64,000 nucleotides of DNA from positions 1 to 64,000 of the forward strand of contig JAXCGZ010019282.1 of assembly GCA_037179515.1 (NCBI GenBank). The letters are read 5' to 3'. Below the pieces are notes generated by a model that made no database searches, was not told the DNA's origin, and worked only from the letters and a program-made list of their open reading frames with translations. The position numbers were made by a program, and so were the translations under genes. This DNA is from Halocaridina rubra. Its lineage: Eukaryota; Arthropoda; Malacostraca; Decapoda; Atyidae. Below are positions 15,001 to 53,562 of the stretch, in pieces. Position 1 is the first letter of the stretch. Each line of letters begins with the position of its first letter.

Positions 15001-16208
15001 AGCACATAGATGTTAAATAAGAATAAAGCAATATAAAGAAGATGTTTTTCACCAACCACGCTACCATAATTATAACTTGTATAAAATAGAAATCTCCCGA
15101 CATATTTGGTGTCATCAGGTGGAACAGTAACCCCACTATACTACAAAACGGGTGACAAGCAGTGAGATAACCCAGTCATCCTACAATTTGGTGACACTCG
15201 GAGGGACACTATCTTACAAATTGGTGTCATTAGATGGGATAACAAATCCTATATCTGTTAGTTATACGACAGAATAGCTCTTGTTTACAGAAGAAGTAGA
15301 GATAATAACAGAGGAAAAACTACTCATTTTATTCTCTAATAACCTCTTATGTCCTTATGTATGCAAATGTATTTTGTTATTGGAAACAAGACCATTTGCT
15401 TCCTTAGCAAACTCTGCATCAGAAATCGAATTCTCCAGGTTAATTCTAGCCTCATCATTTGAGCATGGTGACACTCAGTGACACTTGTAATATTAATATA
15501 TGTATATCACATTTTGCCAATGCTTTCTGTTTCATAAATGCTTTTAACCCTCCTGGATGTCAAGAACTGTTTTAGACAGTGCCTTTCAGACCCTATACTC
15601 CCCCTTGTCCTGTTTTTGTTTAGATCACTTTCTTTAAAATTGCTTAACCAACTAGGCAGTAATGAAAAGGGATGTTGAAACCTTGCTACCTAAGTTCATT
15701 TGTTACAATTATTGCTTTCTTGCTAAAGTAGGTGACCACTTTGTCATGCATGAAAAAATATACTTATTGAATATTACTCGAGCATTCCACTACACAAGTC
15801 TTACTACAGCTTAAATGACGAAATTTGAATGCATGGAATTTTAATATTTGAACTAAGCATCTTGACTTTGTATAAATTAAAGTCACTAAGAATTGTTTGT
15901 GATACTTTGTCAGACTTCTGTTTCATAATCTAATTAATTTCTTATGCTTTTCTTTCAGAGATCAGGGAAAGCGAAAGGTGCATGAGAGACTTCATACTGG
16001 AGAAAGACCCTATGAGTGCGACATATGTAAACGTGGATTTTGTGAATCGGGTAACCTCAAGAAACATAAACGGACACATATGCGTGCTTTGGAAACGGGT
16101 ATTTCTTCTGCACTTGAAGAAGAGGAATCCAGAATAAATGACGTAGGCTTTCGCAATGTTACCGATACCTGCGGTGAAGAAAGCTATCCCAGTATGCCAA
16201 TTTCTTAG
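427..16208 (+). CDS. C2H2 zinc-finger protein with ten fingers, 3' part of gene (seven exons)
   Basis: Joining the seven exons listed below gives 1217 nt that stay in phase at every junction and end in TAG at 16206-16208, about 404 residues. The order is an acidic, Ser/Thr-rich non-finger region (first two exons), ten C2H2 fingers, then an acidic tail ending SMPIS. Several fingers are joined by canonical HTGEKP/HTGERP linkers, the signature of DNA-binding Krueppel-type proteins, so a nuclear sequence-specific regulator is likely. Target and orthologue cannot be named. The N-terminus lies left of the window because the first visible exon opens mid-codon. The last intron (7215-15958) carries a 7-kb LTR retrotransposon. 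Confidence 0.85.
913..1008 (+). CDS. Zinc-finger gene, second visible exon (Ser/Asp-rich), tentative
   Basis: A TTTGACAG acceptor precedes 913. The 32 codons ([10 protein letters not shown] to VDIKM) are phase 0 at both ends and fit both neighbours. The donor GTTAATA is weak, which is the main doubt. Skipping this exon would not break the frame, so it could also be a cassette exon. Confidence 0.5.
1009..2912. other. Zinc-finger gene intron, with a possible decayed LINE piece
   Basis: AT-rich intron. On the minus strand around 1828-2040 a Lys-rich stretch with a [13 protein letters not shown] motif resembles the endonuclease-RT linker of RTE-like LINEs (compare KKFWKEVKRAR in the 22-25 kb element), but it is too short to assign. 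The remainder shows only T-rich tracts. Confidence 0.3.
2913..3112 (+). CDS. Zinc-finger gene exon with fingers 1 and 2
   Basis: The acceptor CAACAG precedes GAA at 2913 and the donor GTAACT follows 3112. It encodes two C2H2 units, CYVCKSTF...H....H and CLHCPQKF...H...KH, with irregular linkers. The exon ends in phase 2 (AG of an Arg codon). Confidence 0.85.
3442..3634 (+). repeat. tRNA-derived SINE, family A, copy 1
   Basis: The head carries a Pol III A box (TGGCACAGTGG, near 3450) and a B box (GGGTTCGTGGCC, near 3493) at tRNA-like spacing. A shared body follows (CTCAGGGTAATGATCACA, then AAGAAGGCACTGACCTAGCC) and a GTGACATAAAACCGATCA end. Relatives lie at 7984, 19645 (-) and 56330 (-). It is intronic in the zinc-finger gene. 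Confidence 0.75.
3635..4906. other. Zinc-finger gene intron, no further feature seen
   Basis: AT-rich intron. The open frames at 4123-4513 have no recognisable domain and overlap each other, so they look like chance. Confidence 0.4.
4907..5104 (+). CDS. Zinc-finger gene exon with fingers 3, 4 and the first half of 5
   Basis: It is bounded by TTTCATAG and GTGAGT. It encodes CPECKKPY and CTECDKKF fingers plus the CEVCGK start of finger 5. The split falls between the second cysteine block and the conserved Phe, as AG|G. Confidence 0.92.
5744..5911 (+). CDS. Zinc-finger gene exon with fingers 5 (end), 6 and 7 (start)
   Basis: It is bounded by ACTTTTAG and GTAATG. It completes finger 5 ([10 protein letters not shown]), encodes finger 6 (CEFCGKTF), the linker HTGEKPF, and the CDLCGV start of finger 7. 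Phase 2 at both boundaries. Confidence 0.92.
6655..6740 (-). repeat. Fragment resembling the RTE 5' end
   Basis: The segment CACCTCTTACGACATGCAG resembles, in the same minus orientation, the 5'-end segment of the LINE at 22-25.5 kb (CGCCTTTTACGACACGCAGG near 25425-25445). It is short and diverged. Confidence 0.4.
7041..7214 (+). CDS. Zinc-finger gene exon with fingers 7 (end), 8 and 9 (start)
   Basis: It is bounded by ATTTTCAG and GTTAGT. In frame it reads [25 protein letters not shown], then CSYCDKRF of finger 9. It is split at the same finger position as the preceding exons. Confidence 0.92.
7984..8184 (+). repeat. tRNA-derived SINE, family A, copy 2
   Basis: It has the same body and end as copy 1 (GGCAATGATCACACTGCC, TCCGTGACGTAAAACCGGAT). 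The A box is recognisable but the B box is degenerate. The LTR retrotransposon begins 28 bp downstream, so that element landed beside this SINE. Confidence 0.65.
8213..9032 (+). repeat. 5' LTR
   Basis: 820 bp, TG...CA ends with a TGTCG/CGACA terminal inverted repeat. It contains an AATAAA near 8783. The open frame across 8226-8648 recurs in the other LTR simply because the LTRs are near-identical. Confidence 0.88.
9033..14451 (+). other. Interior of the LTR element, non-coding by inspection
   Basis: It starts with a primer-binding-like site and ends with a polypurine tract. Between them are AT-rich sequence, a CT/CCCT microsatellite, and near 9611-9650 a short segment resembling the RTE-derived repeat (GACTCAGCCAACCCGCC). 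The best frame (9243-9524, 93 codons, + strand) shows no motif I recognise, so I do not call it a gene. Confidence 0.6.
11965..12106. repeat. (CT)n microsatellite running into (CCCT)n
   Basis: About 90 bp of pure CT dinucleotide (to about 12054) is followed by CCCT/CTCC repeats. It lies inside the LTR element. The apparent Ser-Leu and Arg-Glu proteins here are microsatellite translation. Confidence 0.97.
14452..15271 (+). repeat. 3' LTR
   Basis: 820 bp, near-identical to the 5' LTR and preceded by the polypurine tract at about 14441-14451. The target duplication GAAT follows. Confidence 0.88.
15959..16208 (+). CDS. Zinc-finger gene last exon with fingers 9 (end) and 10, acidic tail and stop
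   Basis: The acceptor TTTCTTTCAG precedes 15959. The exon finishes finger 9, gives HTGERPYE and finger 10 (CDICKRGF...H...TH), then an acidic tail of about 55 residues and TAG. The preceding intron is 8744 bp. Confidence 0.92.
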
Positions 16209-16268
16209 TCAAACTTTACCAACATAGAGTTGCTTTTATGCAATTATTTATCTTCTCTTTACTGAATG

Positions 16269-16274
16269 AATAAA
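16269..16274 (+). terminator. Poly(A) signal AATAAA of the zinc-finger gene
   Basis: A canonical AATAAA lies 61 bp after the stop codon. It is the first one downstream and implies a short 3' UTR. Confidence 0.6.
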
Positions 16275-17030
16275 TCCCACTATATTATATAATTGTGTTC
16301 TACCACAGTGTCTGCCTGGAAGTGACGATATGTAAACAAACAGTTCAGAAAATGAAGCAAGCCAGCATGTGGGTGTCTTTCTCTTCTCTCATTCCTCTTT
16401 ATTACAATAGAGCCACTCCCCATAAGATGGTAAGCAATGTTTCAAATGAGAGACGTATATACTGTATTCTAGCAATTTGTTGGAAGTTGGTGCAGTGGCC
16501 GATCGTGCTTGTGTGGCGGTGCCTGCCAAGCAAGCTAAAGCTCCTCATCTTGTGTATCCCACGCTAGGTCAGCGATGTGTCTGAGCTCACCTAATAGGTT
16601 GTCTCTCAGTAGTGATAGTGAGTGGGTGTAGAAATTCTTCAAACAAAAGTCTGAGTTATATCCAAAGGCAACAGAACAATGCAAGAATCCGGACCGAGCA
16701 CTAGTTGCATAGATGCTGACGTCTGGAGGTGATAAACTGCTTTGTAACTGTAACTCCTTGGATTTTCCCTGCTTCCAGTGATCAGGATGCAGCAGACCTT
16801 TCCCAGGTATTGTTTTCTGCTCATACTAAAACTGACTTGTAATTTACTCTAAGGAACAAATGAGTTAGGTGCTATTTCCTGATTTGAATGTTGTTTGCCG
16901 TACCTTTTCTTTTCGTCTTATAAGAATGTAGATGCAGTATAAAAGCTGAGCTATAAGCCTAAGCAGCATAAAGCAAACTCAAGAGTTTACTAACGAAAAA
17001 AAAGGCTTAGTTACTTATGACAAGAATGAA
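16275..17030. other. Intergenic sequence, nothing assignable
   Basis: This lies between the zinc-finger poly(A) signal and the Ty3/gypsy remnant. TGGTGCAGTGG near 16490 fits a Pol III A box, but no matching B box follows, so no RNA gene is called. Confidence 0.4.
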
Positions 17031-18760
17031 GGTAAAATATGATAAATTGTACACTTTGTGACCAAAAACATGTATGGCCAAAGAATAAGGGCCTAGCTCA
17101 TAGAAAGTTGTGCACAATATGTGGAAATTTAAATCTTATTGCCGGGAAGTGTTATAGTAGGTCAAGCAAGGATAGTCCTAGTGTCAGTGGTAAGGTTAGC
17201 GAAGTAGATTCAGTGGAAATAAATGAGTATCTAATTCCAATGATTCCAGTGTGGAGTATTTCCTCAAAGTAGATAATTCATTCATTCATTCATTTGTGGT
17301 GTATATAAGGCCCAGCATCCACCTCTAGGGTGCCCCACCAGATCATAGTCCCATGCGTGATAAAGTAGTATCTGCCGAAATGAAAATAAATGGAAGTTTA
17401 GTAAAATTACAACTTGACAGTGGTGCCAGTATTTGTGTGATTCCTTTTAAGTATATCTTTATCTGAATTTTAAGTCAGAGGGACACCGAGGACCTAGAGA
17501 TGTGGCAGGATTGGGCCCTGACATGACGATAGATCCACGTTTTGAAGGGAGATAGGTCATAAAAATTAAGATAGAAAGGAGGAAGAGAGTAATGAGGATA
17601 TAAGTGGATGTATAGACCTCCAAATGTTAAATAAAGCACTAAAACTAGAGTCAATCTATCCCTGTTATAGTTGATGTGTTAACTGATATCTGATGCCACA
17701 TTTTCTTTAGCTTTGATATGTAAAATAGATATTAGCAATGTTGTTGATAATGAGTGGTATCTGTTAACTGCTTTTCAGATCCCCTGGGGTAGATGGCTGA
17801 AGTTACCCTTTGGTTTAATTGCGAGAAGTGAAATTTTCCAAAATAAACTTGAAATGGTTCTTGGTGATTTAAAAGGTGTTAAATGTATTCCTGACGATAC
17901 CTTGTTGTATGGTATAGGTGATAGACCTGAACAAGCTGTGAAATATCGTGATATCAAGTTGCATAAATTAAGTATACTGTACAGAGAAATGGGTAAAAAC
18001 TAAATAAAGCAGGAACTAAGAAAGTCGTGAGATTATTATTTTTTTTTTGTCAAAAAGTAATTTGTAGTGGCTTGATCCATTAAAAGTGAAAGCAATTTTG
18101 AATATGGATTCACCAACAGATGTTGCTGATATACAGAGATTTGCAGGTATGATTGACTATTTAGCGAATTTTTTGTTTAATTTATTGGAAGTGATAGAGT
18201 CATAAAGGCAGTTTACACATCACAAACTGGAGTGGAAGTGGACTGATGATCACAGAGCACTTAGTAGAATTAAAATACTCATTTCCACCTCATTTATTTT
18301 GCAGTACTTAGTACTATGATGTCAGTGATAACTTAGCCATTCAGTATGATGCTTCTTAGAGAAGGTTAGGTTCATACTTAATGCAGTCAAGTGAGCGAAT
18401 TGCAAATGCAAGTCGATCATTGACTGAGATAGAAACTTGGCGTGCGCAGATTTAAAAAACAGCACTTTCTATTGTATTTGCTTTAGAAAAACAATTTCTT
18501 CAGTGTACCTCTGACAGAATAAACAATGGAGACAATAAGTTTTAAACCATTGTGCGATACCTCTAAAAAGTTACAGGCTATATTCATGAGTATTTTGCAA
18601 ATGCTGTAGAAATAAAGCACTAGATTGGATATGTTATGTTATTATCTTATAATTTGTTATGTTCATATTTCTCTTGTAGTGGACTTGTTTGAGTATTTGA
18701 TCATACTAATGTGGTGGACTCTTTGGCAAGTAGGCCAGGGCGTTTAACCATAATTCAGAA
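17030..18760 (+). pseudogene. Degenerate Ty3/gypsy pol (nucleocapsid knuckle, protease, RT, RNase H)
   Basis: Pieces occur in canonical Ty3/gypsy order but with stops and frame changes. They are: a Cys-rich nucleocapsid-like segment (CTLCDQKH, CTICGNLNL), a retropepsin with the DSGA active site (LQLDSGASICVIP, near 17420), an RT core (QIPWGRWLKLPFGL; PDDTLLYGIG at about 17890), an RT-RNase H connector (MDSPTDVADIQRFAG, near 18100), and an RNase H end (NVVDSLASRPGR, near 18715). The knuckle lacks its histidine. No integrase or LTRs were identified, so it is an old remnant. Confidence 0.8.
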
Positions 18761-19644
18761 TGGAGGAGGAGACTGATAAGGAAGATAAGACGTTGCAATT
18801 GTAGAAAACCACGTTATTTATTAATTACTGTAACAAAAAAGATTCTCCACGCACTGTAAGACACCAAAATATATACAATGTGGATCTGGGAATAGATGTA
18901 AACTCTCCACAAGAGCACGCAAGCAGCCAGTTCGCAGTAAACTTGCCAGGGCAAACTCAAACCCTCGATTCTAGAACTCAATCATTAACCACTAATGCCA
19001 TCAAAATTTCTGACTCATCATAAATACGAGATGTCTATGAGCAGGCCACTATGAAAACAAATTATAAGAATTGCATACTTTAGAACTGACAAGATGTTAC
19101 ATACCACTGGGCTGAGGACAAGGCCTCCCAAGCGAACCTCTATGCAACCTCGATCCCAGAGATACACCGGTGGGCAAGGGTCCACTGAAATGCTATGGAA
19201 TAATGACATTGTTTTGCAGAATTTTTTTTTTTTATAAACGTATTCTTTTTGTAGGGGCCTTAGCTCTGACCAAAATGTCAAAACGCTATTGGATCAGGTG
19301 CCCTTGGTGTATATGGTCGATGTAACAACTGATGAATTGAGAAGTTAATTGACTATTGCTATTAATGAGTCATATTCTGCATATGTTCACACGCAATGCA
19401 TAAGTTATAAACATGAATATTCATACTTTTTAGTGTAAGAGTTATTTGATGATTAATAGTTACCAAACGAGGAAACGGCTGCTAACTATTCATAGTTTTG
19501 AGAACAGAGATGGTAAGTATTAGTGAATAAAATATTCAAGCATAGGTCTCTTTCCCGTGAACACAATGAGGTAAATAATAGAAAAAATTATGAGATATTA
19601 ATGCGCCTTTTAGAGGAGTGAATAAAACTAATAATGGATGGATT
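18761..19644. other. Intergenic sequence, no feature recognised
   Basis: AT-rich sequence following the Ty3/gypsy remnant. It could include the rest of that element, but no integrase motif or LTR is visible. Confidence 0.4.
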
Positions 19645-19831
19645 CGGTTTTACGTCACGAACTCCCTTTTCTACTAAGGGCTAGGACGGTTGCCTTCTTA
19701 CGAAGGACTTGTTTTGGCAGATGTAATCGTTGCCCTGAGTGTATACCCTTACTAACCTCAGTCCGTGATGGGGCGCGAACCCTCAACCTGCCGCCTCAGA
19801 GTCGCAGACGCTACCATTTTGCCACGGAGAT
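19645..19831 (-). repeat. tRNA-derived SINE, family A, copy 3
   Basis: Read on the minus strand it has a Pol III B box (GGTTGAGGGTTCGCGCCCC), the shared GGGCAACGATTACATCTGCC-like body, and the GTGACGTAAAACC end. An AAT-rich stretch (about 19846-19895) abuts its head. Confidence 0.75.
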
Positions 19832-19939
19832 TACTTTGAATAAAACTAATAATAATAATTATAATAATAATAATAATAATTATAACAATAAGCATCATGA
19901 AATTTTAAAGATGGATGTTAGCTGTGCATTCTATTAGCA

Positions 19940-20046
19940 AAAGAATCGTTCGCTGTTTTCCGACGAGTCGTTTGTTTACTTCGCACTTATCATCGGAAGG
20001 AGGTGGGCGTTTGGAGACCTAATCACATGACAGATCGCTGTGTTGA
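19940..20046 (+). promoter_or_regulatory. Candidate WASHC5 promoter / non-coding first exon
   Basis: A locally CpG-rich island sits in AT-rich surroundings. It contains an ETS-type CGGAAG (near 19994) and TCACATGA, an M-box/E-box (20023-20030), and ends at a good donor (A|GTAAGAT at 20047). The coding exon at 21177 is preceded by a splice acceptor, so an upstream untranslated exon is expected. The start of transcription is not visible. Inference only. Confidence 0.35.
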
Positions 20047-20392
20047 GTAAGATATTTTTATTATCTTTCCTTGTAATTTTAGGTTGTTATTTGGATCAGT
20101 AGTTTGTCTTTTTGTTTGTTAAAATTATGTGTATTTGTAGTTCTAGATATAAAATTATTGAATATTATTTTCAAGTAATTCGTCGATCCATTGTTGGAAT
20201 ACTTCCTCCCTGTTCCCCTGTGTGTTGTTTGAGTCGACTTAATTGGGTGGAGCGAGGGGACTGGGAAGGCCCTCTTCTGTATTTTCTCTTCCTAAAGAGT
20301 CAAATTATTTTGGCTTTACTCAGCCACTCCCCATATAAGGGGAAAATGGCTCATGTATATAGACAGATCCACAAACGAAAACAGATGGTGGT

Positions 20393-20895
20393 TAAGATTC
20401 GTTTTCTGCGCCCTGCTATTAGTTTGAGTTAGGTTTGTTGGTTAAAGTTAGTTAGGTTAGGTTTAAGTTAGTTTGGTTAGGTTAGGTATATTAGTTTAGG
20501 TCTAGAAATAGATGGGGTGCATAAACGAATCTTTAGACAGTCTTTTAATATTTATTTATGTCACTAGAGCTCATAGCCTTTCCAATTCATTAACAAGTGG
20601 TTCATGATAGAATTTGGAAGCATTTTGGAAATTTGGAAGCAGCTTGGTAGGGCTAGGAAAAGGTTAAGATTCGCTTTATGCACCCATCCATAACGTCGAA
20701 TTTGAGTTAGGTGTGTTGGGTTAGGTCAGGTTAAGTTAACTTAGGTTAGAAGGGATGCATAAAGCTAATCTTTAACTTTAGGTTAAAATTCGTTTGATGC
20801 ACCCCTCCATAAATTCAAATTAGAGTCAGGGTGAGTTAGGTAAGGTTAGTTAAGTTAAATCGGTTTGGATAGAAGGGATGCATAAAACGAATCAA
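20393..20895. repeat. Three foldback units with TTAGG-rich centres
   Basis: Units at about 20393-20534, 20664-20774 and 20783-20895 each begin near GATTCGTTTTATGCACCC and end with its inverse (GGGATGCATAAAACGAATC), with substitutions. The centre of each is rich in GTTAGGTTAGG-like sequence. They lie in the presumed 5' UTR intron of WASHC5. Confidence 0.7.
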
Positions 20896-21176
20896 TACCA
20901 GTGAAAATAAAGTATTTAGATGTTTTCATACTTTCAATAAGGAAAAATTATTGTTGAATTCATAATATTATATCAGGTAAATTCACCCCAGTCAGGAAGT
21001 GGGTTAATCATTGGAACTTTTTTATTTTAATGTTTTCATATTTGTTCACTATCATTTTTCAATATTTTGTGTTATCATTTCACTCCAGATACTTTTTCTA
21101 CAAATAATAAATTGACACTGTCAATATATTGTTTATGGTAATGTCATTATTAATACAATTTCTTTGGAACTTTCAG

Positions 21177-51476
<30,300 letters not shown>

Positions 51477-51737
51477 TCTTAAGAGAGGCTTATCATCGGA
51501 TTATATGTATAAAACAGTGTATTCTTGTAATATTGTGATACAGTTACTATATATATAATTGTATGTTAGTAATTTGATACAGAATATGAAGTGTTAATTA
51601 TTTTAAAGTTTAGCATTTAGCCTAACTCCATATTAAGTTATGTATCCCTGATTGATATGTGTTCATGTGTTGACTGCTTTGCTAGCTTCGTGGCACATGG
51701 CATCACATATTAAATATGAAAATGTCATATGTATAAA

Positions 51738-51743
51738 AATAAA
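51738..51743 (+). terminator. WASHC5: Poly(A) signal AATAAA of WASHC5
   Basis: Canonical AATAAA 262 bp after the stop codon. It fits a short AT-rich 3' UTR. Confidence 0.55.
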
Positions 51744-52079
51744 CTGATTCTAGATTACTGTCAGAATTTTATGGAAATATATTTGGATGCGTTTTTTCAC
51801 AATGACCGGTCTATCTAGGGTTAATGCACTAGATATGCTTCTACTGTGGATCTGGTGGACATTAATTCCATTTTGAATAAGTACAATCCTGTAGGGCAAG
51901 GTGGAGAAATCACATCCAAAATCCAAATGCAAACTACATTCCTTGTGGCAGGTGTTTATACCACCTTTTCATCATTTTGTTTTGGTATCACTTGCACATA
52001 TCTTTCAATAGTAACCAGCTTGTTATTTTGTTTATACAATTGTTTGTTCCCTGTGAAATCAATAACATGGGTTGAGTTT

Positions 52080-53475
52080 TACTCAGGTGTTTGTGGTAAG
52101 ACAGGTGTGCGAGTTCTTAAGAGAAAGGTAAGGATAGTGTTTTGACTTTTATGGACTTAGAAAAAGCGTATGGCACGGTTGATAGAAAGGAGTTGTGTAG
52201 TGTATTAGCTCTGTATAAAATCAGTGTAAATATGTCAAATGCAGTCAGGTATTCTTACATGAATAATAAAGCATATGTTACAGACGGGAATGACAAGAGT
52301 GATTGGTTTCAGGTGAATTTGGGGCTAAGTCAAGGTTGTGTAATGTCATTATGGGCGTTTATTGTGTATTGAATGGAATGGTAAAGAAAGTAAATGTAAG
52401 TGCTAGGCAGAAACTTGGCAGTAGTTGGTTTGAATGGAAGCATTGCAGAGAATGAATCAGTTGTTATTTGCAGATGACACAGCACTGGTAGCCGATTCTG
52501 AGGATGAACTGAAGCATTTGTTGACCATTTTTGTTAGGGTGTGTGATAGTAGGAGGTTGAGGGTGAATATTAGTAGAAGTAAAGTCGTTATATGTACAAG
52601 TGTTAATGTTTGGGATGCTTGAGGAAGTTGAGATTTTTTGTATCTGGGGTCGCACATGGCAGGGAAAGGATGAGTGGATGTGGAGGTGAGTCAAGAGTGA
52701 AGGAAGCTAGTATATGTCTAAGTGGTATGAAAAGCATGATGAGCAATAGGTATTTAGGAATAAATGCAAAGAGAAAAATATATGAAGAAGTGATTATGCC
52801 AAAAGCATTGTATGGAGTAGAGACTTGGAATCCAAAGTATTAATTTATTGTAATGGAGATGAGGTGTTTTGAGAAGAAAGAGTGGTATATATAGAATAGA
52901 CAGAGTGCGAAATGAGGTGAGGCTGAGAACGGGTGTCGAAAGAAAGCTCTTGAATAAGGTAGATCAAAGTACAAAGATGGTCTGGACACCAGTAAATAAT
53001 GAGTGATAAATGACTACTAGTGTGTGGAGTGCAGAAGTTGTTGGAATAAGGACAAAGGGAAGACCCAAAATGAGATGGATGGATGGGATGAGAAAAGCAT
53101 TAGATGCACATGGTATGTCAGTGGATCAAGGAAGAAGTGCAAGAGTTAAGAATGAGTGGAGGAAGATCGTGTACAGGTGACGTGGGACGAAGGTATTTCT
53201 TACGCCTGTTTGCACATTTAACAGTAATGGACAGGTGTGGGGGTTTGCAATGTGATGAAGCTGTGGGAGTGAAACAGCTGCTGCTGTCAGGCCTCCTGGC
53301 AGAAGATACTTGCCACCTACCCTGTTGATGACCAAAGCAGGGTAGTGGTGGGAGGGAAAAGTGGCAGCCGTTTCTCCCCAAGGAGATAAGAGGAGTGATT
53401 GACGTGTGTTTTGGCTACTGGTGAATGTGTGTTCTTTGGCTCGGCCACCCTTCTTACAAGGAAGACTGGGGTCCA

Positions 53476-53476
<1 letters not shown>
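52080..53476 (+). pseudogene. RTE-like LINE, 5'-truncated and decayed copy
   Basis: RT pieces match the element at 22-25.5 kb: FMDLEKAYGTVDRKEL, VTDGNDKSDWFQ, GLSQGCVMSLWAF, NQLLFADDTALVADSEDE, LRVNISRSKVVICTS, then MPKALYGVETW and a GRPKMRWMDGMRKA-like end in other frames. Several frameshifts and stops. The 3' end (TTGGCTCGGCCACCCTTC, 53437-53454) runs straight into (TA)n. Endonuclease is absent. Confidence 0.8.

Positions 53477-53559
<83 letters not shown>
53477..53559. repeat. (TA)n tail of the second RTE-like copy
   Basis: 83 bp of pure TA directly follow the LINE 3' end on the + strand, mirroring the other copy on the - strand. Confidence 0.92.

Positions 53560-53562
<3 letters not shown>

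Larger units (their letters stand above)
8209..15275 (+). mobile_element. LTR retrotransposon with two 820-bp LTRs and no recognisable gag-pol (LARD-like)
   Basis: Two direct repeats of equal length (8213-9032 and 14452-15271) both start TGTCG and end CGACA. They are flanked by the 4-bp duplication GAAT (8209-8212 and 15272-15275). A purine-rich tract (GTGGGGAGGG) abuts the right LTR. A primer-binding-like sequence starting TGGTGAACAGCTCGGGA lies 5 bases inside the left LTR. These features fix a + orientation. The LTRs differ at about nine sites by my count (around 1.1%), so the insertion is young. The 5.4-kb interior encodes nothing longer than about 120 codons and no protease, RT or integrase that I can recognise, so it must be mobilised in trans or be a deleted copy. 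Confidence 0.88.

Noticed and set aside
16480..16560. Possible tRNA gene (A-box-like TGGTGCAGTGG)
   Set aside because: No B box at the expected distance and no cloverleaf apparent.
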